From an uncultured Collinsella sp. (GTDB lineage Bacteria; Actinomycetota; Coriobacteriia; Coriobacteriales; Coriobacteriaceae): DNA of 6,386 nt. The notes below the pieces were generated by a model. That model searched no databases, was not told where the DNA came from, and saw only the letters and a list, made by a program, of their open reading frames with translations. A program made the position numbers and the translations under genes. Below, in pieces: positions 1-6,281 of this stretch. The first letter of the stretch is position 1. Every line of letters begins with the position of its first letter. The stretch covers positions 1 through 6,386 of the forward strand of contig CABUVC010000095.1 of assembly GCA_902494855.1 (NCBI GenBank), written 5' to 3'.

Positions 1-866
1 CCGACGTGTATGCCGTGGGCGATGCCGTGCAGGTCACGCATCAGGTGACCGGCGAGGACGCGGTCATTTCGCTCGCCGGCCCCGCCAACAAGCAGGGGCG
101 TGTCGTCGCCGATGTCATAGCCGGCATGGACAGCTGCTACCTCGGATCGTTGGGCTCATCGGTTATCAAGGTATTCGACTTGACGGCGGCAAGCACGGGA
201 CTATCCGAAAAGGCGGCACACGCGGCGGGAATTGACTGCGACAGCGTGGTCCTGTCGCCCGGTTCGCATGCGGGTTATTATCCGGGTGCAACGCCCATGA
301 CCATGAAGGTTGTCTTCGAGAAGCAGGGATTGCGCCTGCTGGGTGCGCAAATCGTGGGCATCGATGGTGTGGACAAGCGTATCGACGTTCTGGCGACTGC
401 CATCCAGGCAGGCATGCGCGGCGATAGGCTTAAGGATTTGGACCTAGCATACGCGCCGCCGTATTCATCGGCGAAGGATCCCGTCAATATGGCGGGCTTT
501 ATGATCGAGAACCTCAATCGCGGCATACTGGCGCAGTGGCATTGGGAGGATGAGCCCAACTTGCCACGCGATGGCAGCGTGCAGCTGCTCGATGTTCGTA
601 CGGAAGGGGAGTATGAGCGCGGGCATATCGATGGTTTCGTAAACATTCCCGTCGATGATCTGCGCAATCGCCTGAGCGAGCTCGACCGGGCCAAGCCGGT
701 CTACGTGATTTGCCAGAGCGGCATTCGCAGCTACATTGCTTGCCGCATTTTGGCGCAGCATGGCTTTGAGTGCTTTAACTTCTCGGGCGGCTATCGCTTC
801 TTTGCAGCCGTGACTGAGGCTCGCCGCGGCAGCGCTAACGTTATGCCGTGCGGGCTCGAAAAGTAG
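1..866 (+). CDS. CoA-disulfide reductase/NADH oxidase-family flavoprotein with C-terminal rhodanese domain (5' partial)
   Basis: This is the C-terminal part of a flavoprotein of the CoADR-RHD type, which uses NAD(P)H to reduce CoA disulfides, persulfides or polysulfides in the cytoplasm. The reading frame is already open at the left edge. It starts in the second FAD-contacting motif DVYAVGDAV (from position 3), so the Rossmann domains and the redox cysteine near the N-terminus lie outside the window. Counting from the GTG at 6 as residue 1, residues about 20-172 form the dimerisation domain, with HAGYYPGA (88-95) and AYAPPYSSAKDPVNMAGF (148-165). The tyrosines in the latter motif are typical of CoA-disulfide reductases. 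Residues about 188-275 are a rhodanese domain with LLDVRTEGEYERGHIDG and the active-site loop CQSGIRS, in which Cys236 would carry the persulfide. The GTG at 6 is not the true start because it lies inside a conserved motif. A hairpin with a T-tract follows at 923-965. The family is clear; the exact substrate is not. Other family members are NADH oxidases or polysulfide reductases. Confidence 0.93.
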   Translation, partial: DVYAVGDAVQVTHQVTGEDAVISLAGPANKQGRVVADVIAGMDSCYLGSLGSSVIKVFDLTAASTGLSEKAAHAAGIDCDSVVLSPGSHAGYYPGATPMTMKVVFEKQGLRLLGAQIVGIDGVDKRIDVLATAIQAGMRGDRLKDLDLAYAPPYSSAKDPVNMAGFMIENLNRGILAQWHWEDEPNLPRDGSVQLLDVRTEGEYERGHIDGFVNIPVDDLRNRLSELDRAKPVYVICQSGIRSYIACRILAQHGFECFNFSGGYRFFAAVTEARRGSANVMPCGLEK

Positions 867-876
867 CGCGCATTGG

Positions 877-914
877 AATGTGACAAAGTGACAGCCTCTT
901 TGTCGCATCGGGGA
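877..914 (+). repeat. Degenerate copy 1 of a 38-base palindromic repeat
   Basis: The core at 879-907 has arms TGTGACAAAG and CTTTGTCGCA around a 9-base centre. It differs from the perfect copy at 4343-4371 in four of 29 positions. The core is preceded by AA and followed by TCGGGGA, and the same flanks surround the copy at 6194-6231, so the unit is longer than the palindrome. It begins 10 bases after the stop codon of the reductase gene. It resembles a REP-type dispersed intergenic palindrome. Whether it acts in transcript end processing or is only a relic of a mobile repeat cannot be told from here. Confidence 0.8.
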
Positions 915-922
915 TGTTATAT

Positions 923-965
923 GCGGGATGGTGCGCCATGCGGCGTGCTGTCCCGTTCGTTTTTT
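923..965 (+). terminator. Rho-independent terminator of the reductase gene
   Basis: A 14-pair stem (924-937 with 942-955) closes on the tetraloop ATGC and is followed by TTCGTTTTTT at 956-965. Ten pairs are Watson-Crick and four are G-T. As G-U pairs these hold in a + strand transcript but become A-C mismatches on the other strand, so the structure is specific to rightward transcription. It lies 57 bases after the reductase stop codon and separates that gene from the ABC gene. Confidence 0.75.
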
Positions 966-988
966 GGCGCGGTTCGTTACATTCCTCA

Positions 989-1017
989 CTGGTATCGGCC
1001 AAAAATGAGGATAGAGT
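989..1017 (+). promoter_or_regulatory. Weak possible promoter for the ABC gene
   Basis: TAGAGT at 1012-1017 matches the -10 consensus at four of six positions. CTGGTA lies 17 bases upstream at 989-994 as a poor -35. A promoter must lie somewhere between the terminator ending at 965 and the ATG at 1088, because the gene is otherwise cut off from upstream transcription. This is the best pairing I can see, but the match is weak. Confidence 0.22.
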
Positions 1018-1050
1018 AGGACAAACGCGCCGAACGTGAACGGCGGGGGA

Positions 1051-1068
1051 GCGGGCGAGCGCGCCCGC
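1051..1068 (+). promoter_or_regulatory. GC-only hairpin in the leader of the ABC gene
   Basis: GCGGGCG (1051-1057) and CGCCCGC (1062-1068) form a perfect 7-pair GC stem with the loop AGCG. The stem ends three bases before the ribosome binding site at 1072-1078. No T-tract follows, so it is not an intrinsic terminator. It could limit ribosome access or protect the mRNA 5' end; its function is inferred only from its position. Confidence 0.4.
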
Positions 1069-1071
1069 GCG

Positions 1072-1078
1072 AGAGAGG
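1072..1078 (+). promoter_or_regulatory. Ribosome binding site that decides the start of the ABC gene
   Basis: AGAGAGG ends nine bases before the ATG at 1088. An in-frame TTG at 1079 directly abuts this site with no spacing, so the ATG is the better start although the frame is open further upstream. Confidence 0.6.
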
Positions 1079-1087
1079 TTGCCGTCC

Positions 1088-4000
1088 ATGCTGGATCTCA
1101 GAGTTATTTGCAAAAGGTACGTTACGCAGTCGTTTACGCAGGTAGCGCTCGACAGCGTAAGCCTGTCTTTTCGCGATAACGAGTTTGTAGCCATCCTGGG
1201 TCCCTCGGGTTCGGGTAAAACTACGATGCTCAACGTCATTGGTGGACTCGACCATTTCGATTCCGGCGACCTGCTGATCGATGGCATCTCGACCAAGGAT
1301 TTCAGCGACCGCGATTGGGATGCCTACAGAAACAATCGCATTGGCTTTGTGTTTCAGAGCTACAACCTCATTCCGCACCAGAGCATTTTGGAAAACGTGG
1401 AGCTGGCGCTTACGCTCACGGGCGTGGGACATGCCGAGCGCCGCCAGCGTGCGCGTAAGGCGCTCGAGACGGTTGGTCTGGGCGAGCACGTTGACAAACG
1501 CCCGAACCAGCTTTCGGGCGGGCAGATGCAGCGCGTGGCCATTGCCCGCGCCTTGATCAACGACCCCGAGATTGTGCTGGCTGACGAGCCGACCGGCGCC
1601 TTGGATTCAACGACGTCCGTGCAGGTTATGGATTTGCTCAAGGACGTTGCGCGCGATCGTCTGGTCATCATGGTCACGCACAATCCCGAGCTGGCGTACC
1701 AGTACGCCACGCGCATCGTCAGCCTGGCGGACGGCAAGGTCACCGACGATTCCGACCCCTTTGATGTGGCCACGGTCGCACATCGCGAGGCAAAACCCAC
1801 GCGCAAAACCTCGATGAGCTTTATGACGGCGCTGGGGCTTTCTGCCCGAAACCTCATGACCAAGAAGGGCCGTACGGCCATGACTGCCTTTGCAGGTTCG
1901 ATTGGCATTATTGGCATCGCGGCGATTCTGGCGCTCTCCAACGGCGTAAACGGCTACATCAAAAAGGTCGAGGAGGACACGCTCTCAAGCTACCCGCTTA
2001 CGATTTCCAAACAAGATTACGACCTGTCGTCTATGATGGGCGGACAGGGGGGCACGGATGAGGAGGCGTCCAAGGGCGAGGACTCGTCCGATGGCGCTAC
2101 CGGCGGCAAGGCTCAGGGGACCGATAAGATCCCTGTGGTCACGGCCGTAAAGGACATGTTCGCAAGTGTTAAATCTAACGATATGACGAGCTTTAAGGCA
2201 TGGCTTGACGACGGCGGCAACGGTATCGACAAAGAGGTCAACGCTATTCAGTATGGTTACGGCGTGACGCCGGTTGTCTATCGTTCGAGTAAGGGCGACG
2301 AGAAGCCCGTTCGCCTTGTTCCCAACGCTATGACCGAGGCCATGAGCGGAGGCGCGAGCTCGGCGGCAACGGTGAGCATGGATTCCATGGGAACGTCGGT
2401 CTTTAACGAGATGATTGACGACCAGAGCCTGCTCGACAGCCAGTACGATGTCGTTGCCGGCCATTGGCCTACGTCCGCCAACGAGGCCGTGATGGTGCTT
2501 TCGAGCCGCGGAACGGTGGGCGACTACACGCTCTACAGCATCGGCGCGCTGGATATCGATGAGCTCAACGACCTGGTTAACAGTGCCATGACGGCCGACG
2601 GCAAGGTCAAGACGCCCAAGACCGGCAGCGACTTTACCTACGACGATGCACTGTCCACGACGTTTAAGGTGTTGTCGCCGGCCGATGCCTATCGCAAAAA
2701 CGAAGAGACCGGCATGTGGACTGACATGTCTGGCGACGCCGACTTTATGAAAGCCAAGGTTGCCGACGGTATTGACGTGCGCATTGTGGGCGTGGTGCGA
2801 CCCAACGAGGCGGCAAACGCGAGCGCATTGTCCCCGGGCATTGCCTATACGCATGCGCTGACTCGCCAGCTTATGGAGCGTGCTGCCGATTCGCAAATCG
2901 TGCAGGAGCAGCTTGCCCACCCCGAGACGGATGTCTTTACGGGCAAGTCTTTCGATGAACTGCAAGGCGAGGCCAAACAGGGCGTGGATTTGGGCAGCAT
3001 GTTCGGTGTGGACGAAGCGGCGCTGAAGAGTGCGTTCTCGTTCGATACGTCGGCGCTCTCGGGTGCGGCCGGCGGTATAGACCTTTCTGGTATCGACTTG
3101 TCCGGGCTGGACCTTGACCTTTCGGGCGTTGGGAAGGACATCGACTTCAGCGACATCATGGCCAAAGCGCCGGCCCCAGATTTCTCGGGCATCTTTGACG
3201 GTCTGGAACTCACGCCCGAGCAGATGCAGCAGGTAGGAACGCTTGCCAACCAGCTGTTTGAGGGCTTTCTGCAGTCTGATCAGTTTAAGGCGCTGTCGCC
3301 CGAAGATCTTAAGGACGCGTCAAAGCTTGCTGCCGCATTCTCGGCGTATCTTGAGAATGATGCCGCAGCCCAGCAATGCCTGGCTCAGCTCAAGGCGTTG
3401 GGCGGCGATGCCTTGGCCGAGCGTCTGCAGCAGGTGATGGGCGACTATGTGCAAAAGCAGCTGGCTCCGTATTTGCAGCAGTCTATGGATCAGGTGATGA
3501 AGGCGGTCAGCGAGCAGATTGCGACGACGGTATCAACCCAGCTCAAGGCGGGTGCGGCAGGGTTCATGGACCAAATGGCGACGCAGATGTCTTCGAGTTT
3601 TGCCAACCTGGCGAGCGCCATGCGCGTGGATGCGGGCGCCTTTGCTCGTGCCATCCACTTCAACATGGACGCCGAGGATCTGAGCTCGCTCATGATGAGC
3701 TACGCCAAGGCGTCGAAGCTCACCTACGACAACAATCTGACCACGTTGGGCTATGCGGACGAAGCGGACCCCATTTCGGTCAAGATTTTCCCGCGCGACT
3801 TTGAGGCCAAGGAGCGCGTGCTCGATTACATCGATGCGTACAACAAGCAGGTCAAAGCTGCTGGCCACGATGAGCAGGCAATCTCGTATACCGACTACAT
3901 GGGCATCATCATGGGCTCGGTGACCGACATCGTGAATACTATCAGCTTGGTGCTCATCGCATTCGTGAGTATCAGTTTGGTGGTGAGCTCCATCATGATC

Positions 4001-4342
4001 GGCATCATCACCTACATCAGCGTGCTGGAGCGCAAAAAGGAGATTGGCATCCTGCGCGCGATCGGCGCGTCAAAGCGCAACGTGGCCAACGTATTTAATG
4101 CCGAGACCTTTATCGAAGGCCTCATTGCCGGCGTCTTTGCCATTGTCGTCGTGGTGGCCGTGAGCTTTCCGGTTAATGCCTGGGCGCTTGCGGCCAAGCA
4201 GGTGCCCAACCTGATGAGCCTGCCCGTTCAAGACGCGCTGATGCTCATTGTAATTTCGGTGCTGCTGACGGTCGTTGCCGGCCTGCTGCCGGCTCGCAGC
4301 GCATCCAAGAAAGACCCTGTGGAAGCCCTACGCTCCGAATAA
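1088..4342 (+). CDS. MacB/FtsX-type ABC transporter, fused ATPase and permease with giant ectodomain
   Basis: This is a 1084-residue single-chain ABC protein of the cytoplasmic membrane. The N-terminal ATPase of the LolD/MacB type occupies residues 1-225, with Walker A GPSGSGKT (38-45), Q-loop Gln90, signature LSGGQ (142-146), Walker B IVLADE with catalytic Glu167, and H-loop His198. All key residues are present, so it should hydrolyse ATP. Membrane helix 1 is at about 266-286 and helices 2-4 at about 949-975, 1009-1030 and 1048-1068. ERKKEIGILRAIGAS (980-994) is the FtsX-type motif that couples the ATPase to the membrane part. Residues about 290-945 form the ectodomain, far larger than the roughly 200-residue one of MacB. 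It contains an acidic Gly/Ser-rich stretch (317-345), DLSG repeats (664-701) and a mainly helical segment (about 704-880). MacB-like proteins act by mechanotransmission rather than classical transport. The substrate or extracellular partner is unknown, and no regulator or partner gene adjoins it. The ATG start is chosen over TTG 1079 by ribosome binding site spacing. Confidence 0.95.
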   Translation: MLDLRVICKRYVTQSFTQVALDSVSLSFRDNEFVAILGPSGSGKTTMLNVIGGLDHFDSGDLLIDGISTKDFSDRDWDAYRNNRIGFVFQSYNLIPHQSILENVELALTLTGVGHAERRQRARKALETVGLGEHVDKRPNQLSGGQMQRVAIARALINDPEIVLADEPTGALDSTTSVQVMDLLKDVARDRLVIMVTHNPELAYQYATRIVSLADGKVTDDSDPFDVATVAHREAKPTRKTSMSFMTALGLSARNLMTKKGRTAMTAFAGSIGIIGIAAILALSNGVNGYIKKVEEDTLSSYPLTISKQDYDLSSMMGGQGGTDEEASKGEDSSDGATGGKAQGTDKIPVVTAVKDMFASVKSNDMTSFKAWLDDGGNGIDKEVNAIQYGYGVTPVVYRSSKGDEKPVRLVPNAMTEAMSGGASSAATVSMDSMGTSVFNEMIDDQSLLDSQYDVVAGHWPTSANEAVMVLSSRGTVGDYTLYSIGALDIDELNDLVNSAMTADGKVKTPKTGSDFTYDDALSTTFKVLSPADAYRKNEETGMWTDMSGDADFMKAKVADGIDVRIVGVVRPNEAANASALSPGIAYTHALTRQLMERAADSQIVQEQLAHPETDVFTGKSFDELQGEAKQGVDLGSMFGVDEAALKSAFSFDTSALSGAAGGIDLSGIDLSGLDLDLSGVGKDIDFSDIMAKAPAPDFSGIFDGLELTPEQMQQVGTLANQLFEGFLQSDQFKALSPEDLKDASKLAAAFSAYLENDAAAQQCLAQLKALGGDALAERLQQVMGDYVQKQLAPYLQQSMDQVMKAVSEQIATTVSTQLKAGAAGFMDQMATQMSSSFANLASAMRVDAGAFARAIHFNMDAEDLSSLMMSYAKASKLTYDNNLTTLGYADEADPISVKIFPRDFEAKERVLDYIDAYNKQVKAAGHDEQAISYTDYMGIIMGSVTDIVNTISLVLIAFVSISLVVSSIMIGIITYISVLERKKEIGILRAIGASKRNVANVFNAETFIEGLIAGVFAIVVVVAVSFPVNAWALAAKQVPNLMSLPVQDALMLIVISVLLTVVAGLLPARSASKKDPVEALRSE

Positions 4343-4378
4343 TGTGACAAAGGGACAGTCCCTTTGTCACATTGGGTG
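4341..4378. repeat. Perfect copy 2 of the palindromic repeat between convergent genes
   Basis: The 29-base core at 4343-4371 has perfect 14-base arms (left arm TGTGACAAAGGGAC) around one central A. With the flanking AA and TT the palindrome runs from 4341 to 4373. As RNA it would form a 15-pair stem with the loop CAG on either strand. It overlaps the last two bases of the ABC gene's TAA stop (4340-4342) and ends seven bases before the stop codon of the opposing gene (4380-4382). Its place suits a bidirectional transcription end or an mRNA-stabilising hairpin. There is no real T-tract on either side, so calling it an intrinsic terminator would overstate it. Confidence 0.88.
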
Positions 4379-4379
4379 G

Positions 4380-5513
4380 CTAGCTCGTTTTGCCCATCAA
4401 TGTGATACGGATGCTTGGATGGGTGTACTCGTCAAATTCATCCTCGGGATCCGTGTCAAACGAATAGTACGTTTTGATGGGGTTGTCACTCGTCCTGATG
4501 GAGATTCTCTCGTAGAGCGAACCGTTCAAAAAAGCCTGCCTAAACTCTTCGGGGAGCTTTTGCGGTGCTAGGAGCTCGGGACTCACGGTCTTGACGTCTA
4601 CGGTTTGGACGACAGAGGAAAGTTCGTCCAAGTCGAGCTCGATGCGGGCGAGGTTGTCCTCAAGGCTCGCGTCGGGGTCGATCTCTGCCGCGTAGCTCAC
4701 TTCCGTGAGCGTTCCCTTGTTGTCAAAATCCAGGTACGTATAGGTCTTCTGGGCATCGGAGTCGCCGTCGTGCAGATAGCCGCGGACGTGATAGCCGTAA
4801 TCTTGATATCGCTCGTAGGGGTCATCGGCGGACACGTACTCGCATGAGGGCTCTAATGCCTTGCGTGCGATGGCGATCTGCTCGGCCGCGGCCGCGGCGT
4901 TCTCCTGCATCTCGATGTTTCCCTGCGCCAGCTGCGGGATATAGGCGCCGCACACGATCGCGAGGGGCAGCGCCACAAGCGCGACGACCCACTTCTTTGC
5001 ACGGGGGACAGGCACGCCACAGGCCTCTGCCATGGCCCTTGCGTTGGCGAAGCTTTCGGCAAGCACGTCTGCCGCGGTGGCGACGGCGCCTACGGCAGCG
5101 GCGACTTCTGCCGCGCCGCCCAGGTTGCGTGCGGTCTCGTTGTCGCTGTTCTTGAGCAGGCGTGCGGCGGCCTGCGTGCCAACAACGCCTGCGATTTGTG
5201 CCGAGCGGTCTTTCTCGCTCTGCTCGATGGCGAGCCGGTTCTGCATTTCCTTCCACTGCTTGCCGCGCATGCCAAAACGCGGCGCGAGGGCACAGTAGCA
5301 GAATATGACGAGCTCGATGGCGGTGAGCACCAAGGCGGTCATCATGCCCGTCTCTTGGAAGCCTTCGTGATGGAAGACGATGTCGTCGATCATTTCGAAA
5401 GGAATAATCAATAAGGGCAGCACGAATGCCATGGCAAGCGCCGCGCCGGCAACCTTGGGACAGATGCAGTATCGCTGGATGCGCTTACGTTCTTGTTCGG
5501 AAAGTGTTGCCAT
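4380..5513 (-). CDS. Uncharacterised three-helix membrane protein
   Basis: I do not recognise this 377-residue protein. The start ATG at 5513 is chosen because AAGGA lies six bases upstream; the frame stays open to 5567, but that extension has no such site. Hydrophobic helices are visible at about residues 20-40, 57-77 and 174-192. The basic N-terminus (KRIQR) favours an inside start. This places residues 80-172 in the cytoplasm and the acidic C-terminal domain (195-377) outside the membrane. The cytoplasmic part has a charged stretch (84-103) followed by an Ala-rich helix (131-160) that could lie on the membrane or even be a further segment. The outer domain has many Asp, Glu and Tyr residues (for example DPYERYQDYGYHVRGY at 231-246) and may form a small mixed alpha/beta fold. 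It is downstream of the DUF3592-like gene by 63 bases on the same strand, so the two probably share a transcript. No catalytic motif is evident. Confidence 0.82.
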   Translation of the reverse strand: MATLSEQERKRIQRYCICPKVAGAALAMAFVLPLLIIPFEMIDDIVFHHEGFQETGMMTALVLTAIELVIFCYCALAPRFGMRGKQWKEMQNRLAIEQSEKDRSAQIAGVVGTQAAARLLKNSDNETARNLGGAAEVAAAVGAVATAADVLAESFANARAMAEACGVPVPRAKKWVVALVALPLAIVCGAYIPQLAQGNIEMQENAAAAAEQIAIARKALEPSCEYVSADDPYERYQDYGYHVRGYLHDGDSDAQKTYTYLDFDNKGTLTEVSYAAEIDPDASLEDNLARIELDLDELSSVVQTVDVKTVSPELLAPQKLPEEFRQAFLNGSLYERISIRTSDNPIKTYYSFDTDPEDEFDEYTHPSIRITLMGKTS

Positions 5514-5519
5514 GGCTGA

Positions 5520-5524
5520 TCCTT
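5520..5524 (-). promoter_or_regulatory. Ribosome binding site of the three-helix membrane protein
   Basis: On the - strand AAGGA lies six bases before the ATG at 5513. It decides this start over the in-frame ATG at 5567, which would fall 12 bases after the upstream gene's stop codon and add a Pro/Arg-rich stretch of 18 residues unlike the rest of the protein. Confidence 0.65.
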
Positions 5525-5576
5525 GGTGTCGTAACGGTCGTTGCGGCGCATGGGGCGCGGGGCGCATCAGTTTGAG

Positions 5577-6104
5577 CTAGCGCTGGATAAGAACATAGAG
5601 CAAGATGCTCATCGCGATGAGCAAGAAGCCTGCGATGTTAAACATCAGTGTGGCAAAGTTGCCCACGATGGGGCGTTCGACATAGCTTTTGTCTGGGTTG
5701 CTGGGGTTGTAGTACACGGTCATTTGGCTACCGAGGGGCCAAAGCTGCTCCGCGAGGGTGCCTAGGCGGGCGATGGGGCCTGTCTGCACGTGCAGCCAGC
5801 CCTTGGCGTCTTCGTAGGCGGTGGCTTGCGTGCGGATGGGGAGTCCCGACAAGCTTTTGGTCTTTATGCCACGGAATTGTTTTTTCGCGCGGTATTGCGT
5901 GCCGTCGACGGTGTATTCCAAAACGGGATTCATTCTGCCTTCACCCATAAAGCGATGGTCGATGACCGTCCCCATGGTCACGGCGGTACAGGCCTTGGCT
6001 TTCTTGCGGGCGGCGGCCTTCATGAGCGCGCTCACTCCGATAAGCAGGATGCCGATGCCCCCAACCAAGATGAGCGCGAGCAGGGATATCTGCGACGTGG
6101 TCAC
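5577..6104 (-). CDS. DUF3592-like two-helix membrane protein
   Basis: This 175-residue protein has a hydrophobic helix at each end (about residues 6-27 and 150-172) around a small beta-rich domain. The core pattern is typical of DUF3592-like proteins: GTVIDHRF (45-52), then PVLEYTVDGTQYRAKKQF (60-77), then GSQMTVYYNPSNPDKSYVE (125-143), the VYYNP-NP-K signature being the most telling. Biochemical function of this family is not established. Basic residues right after helix 1 (MKAAARKKAK) suggest by the positive-inside rule that the middle domain faces the cytoplasm. The start is the GTG at 6104, which has AAAGGAG six bases upstream. The frame stays open to 6338, but that stretch runs through a palindromic repeat and part of an inverted repeat and is unlikely to be coding. 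It is the first gene of a likely two-gene operon. Family assignment is from motif memory, so it is good but not certain. Confidence 0.85.
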   Translation of the reverse strand: MTTSQISLLALILVGGIGILLIGVSALMKAAARKKAKACTAVTMGTVIDHRFMGEGRMNPVLEYTVDGTQYRAKKQFRGIKTKSLSGLPIRTQATAYEDAKGWLHVQTGPIARLGTLAEQLWPLGSQMTVYYNPSNPDKSYVERPIVGNFATLMFNIAGFLLIAMSILLYVLIQR

Positions 6105-6110
6105 GGCGTT

Positions 6111-6117
6111 CTCCTTT
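6111..6117 (-). promoter_or_regulatory. Ribosome binding site that fixes the GTG start at 6104
   Basis: AAAGGAG on the - strand lies six bases before the GTG at 6104. It is the strongest Shine-Dalgarno match in the window and decides against the in-frame upstream ATG at 6338. Confidence 0.8.
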
Positions 6118-6142
6118 GGCGCGATACCGTCATATGTGACCC

Positions 6143-6148
6143 AGTATA
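6143..6148 (-). promoter_or_regulatory. Possible -10 element of the two-gene membrane operon
   Basis: TATACT on the - strand, 38 bases before the GTG start, matches five of six positions of the -10 consensus. I see no convincing -35 hexamer at 16-18 bases upstream, so this is a tentative call. Confidence 0.28.
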
Positions 6149-6193
6149 GAGAATCCCGCCATCGATGAGCTATTGCGGGGGGGGTCAATTCTG

Positions 6194-6231
6194 AATGTGA
6201 CAAATGGACTGTTCCTTTGTCACATCGGGGA
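6194..6231 (+). repeat. Copy 3 of the palindromic repeat, upstream of the membrane operon
   Basis: The core at 6196-6224 has arms TGTGACAAA and TTTGTCACA with a nearly palindromic centre. It differs from the perfect copy in three of 29 positions, one being the central base. The flanks AA and TCGGGGA are identical to those of copy 1, so all three copies lie in the same orientation. This copy lies about 90 bases before a start codon, not after a gene on its left, so a terminator role would require a gene beyond the right edge. Confidence 0.85.
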
Positions 6232-6281
6232 CTGCGGAATCGAGGTCTAATACTTTTCCCGAGAAGTGAACGAGTGAAAAC

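Noticed and set aside
465..989. Long open frames opposite the reductase gene and the spacer
   Set aside because: They run antisense to clear conserved reductase and rhodanese motifs, give His/Arg-rich products without known motifs, and are expected from GC-rich third codon positions.
1985..2965. A 326-codon open frame antisense to the ABC gene
   Set aside because: The + strand frame is continuous from ATPase to permease. The antisense product is His/Arg/Val-rich with no recognisable fold, a usual shadow of GC-biased coding DNA.
4341..4373. Palindrome as a site-specific recombination or attachment site
   Set aside because: Three similar copies occur in one short region, all in gene borders, with no integrase gene nearby. 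A dispersed repeat is the simpler reading.
4822..5256. Arg-rich open frames within the three-helix membrane gene on both strands
   Set aside because: These are shadow frames with extreme Arg/Pro/Ser content and no start signals. The annotated frame has a ribosome binding site and clear membrane helices.
5541..5566. GC-rich stretch between the two membrane genes as a terminator or attenuator
   Set aside because: It contains direct repeats of GGCGCA rather than inverted arms and no T-tract, so I see no hairpin that would separate the two genes.
6177..6184. A run of eight G bases as a possible phase-variable tract
   Set aside because: It is outside any gene and upstream of the tentative -10 element, and eight G bases are not remarkable in GC-rich DNA. 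Without strain comparison there is no support for length variation.
879..6224. TGTGA and TCACA ends of the palindromes look like CRP half-sites
   Set aside because: In CRP sites the two halves are six bases apart; here they are 19 bases apart. The inner bases are also palindromic, which fits a hairpin rather than a CRP dimer site.
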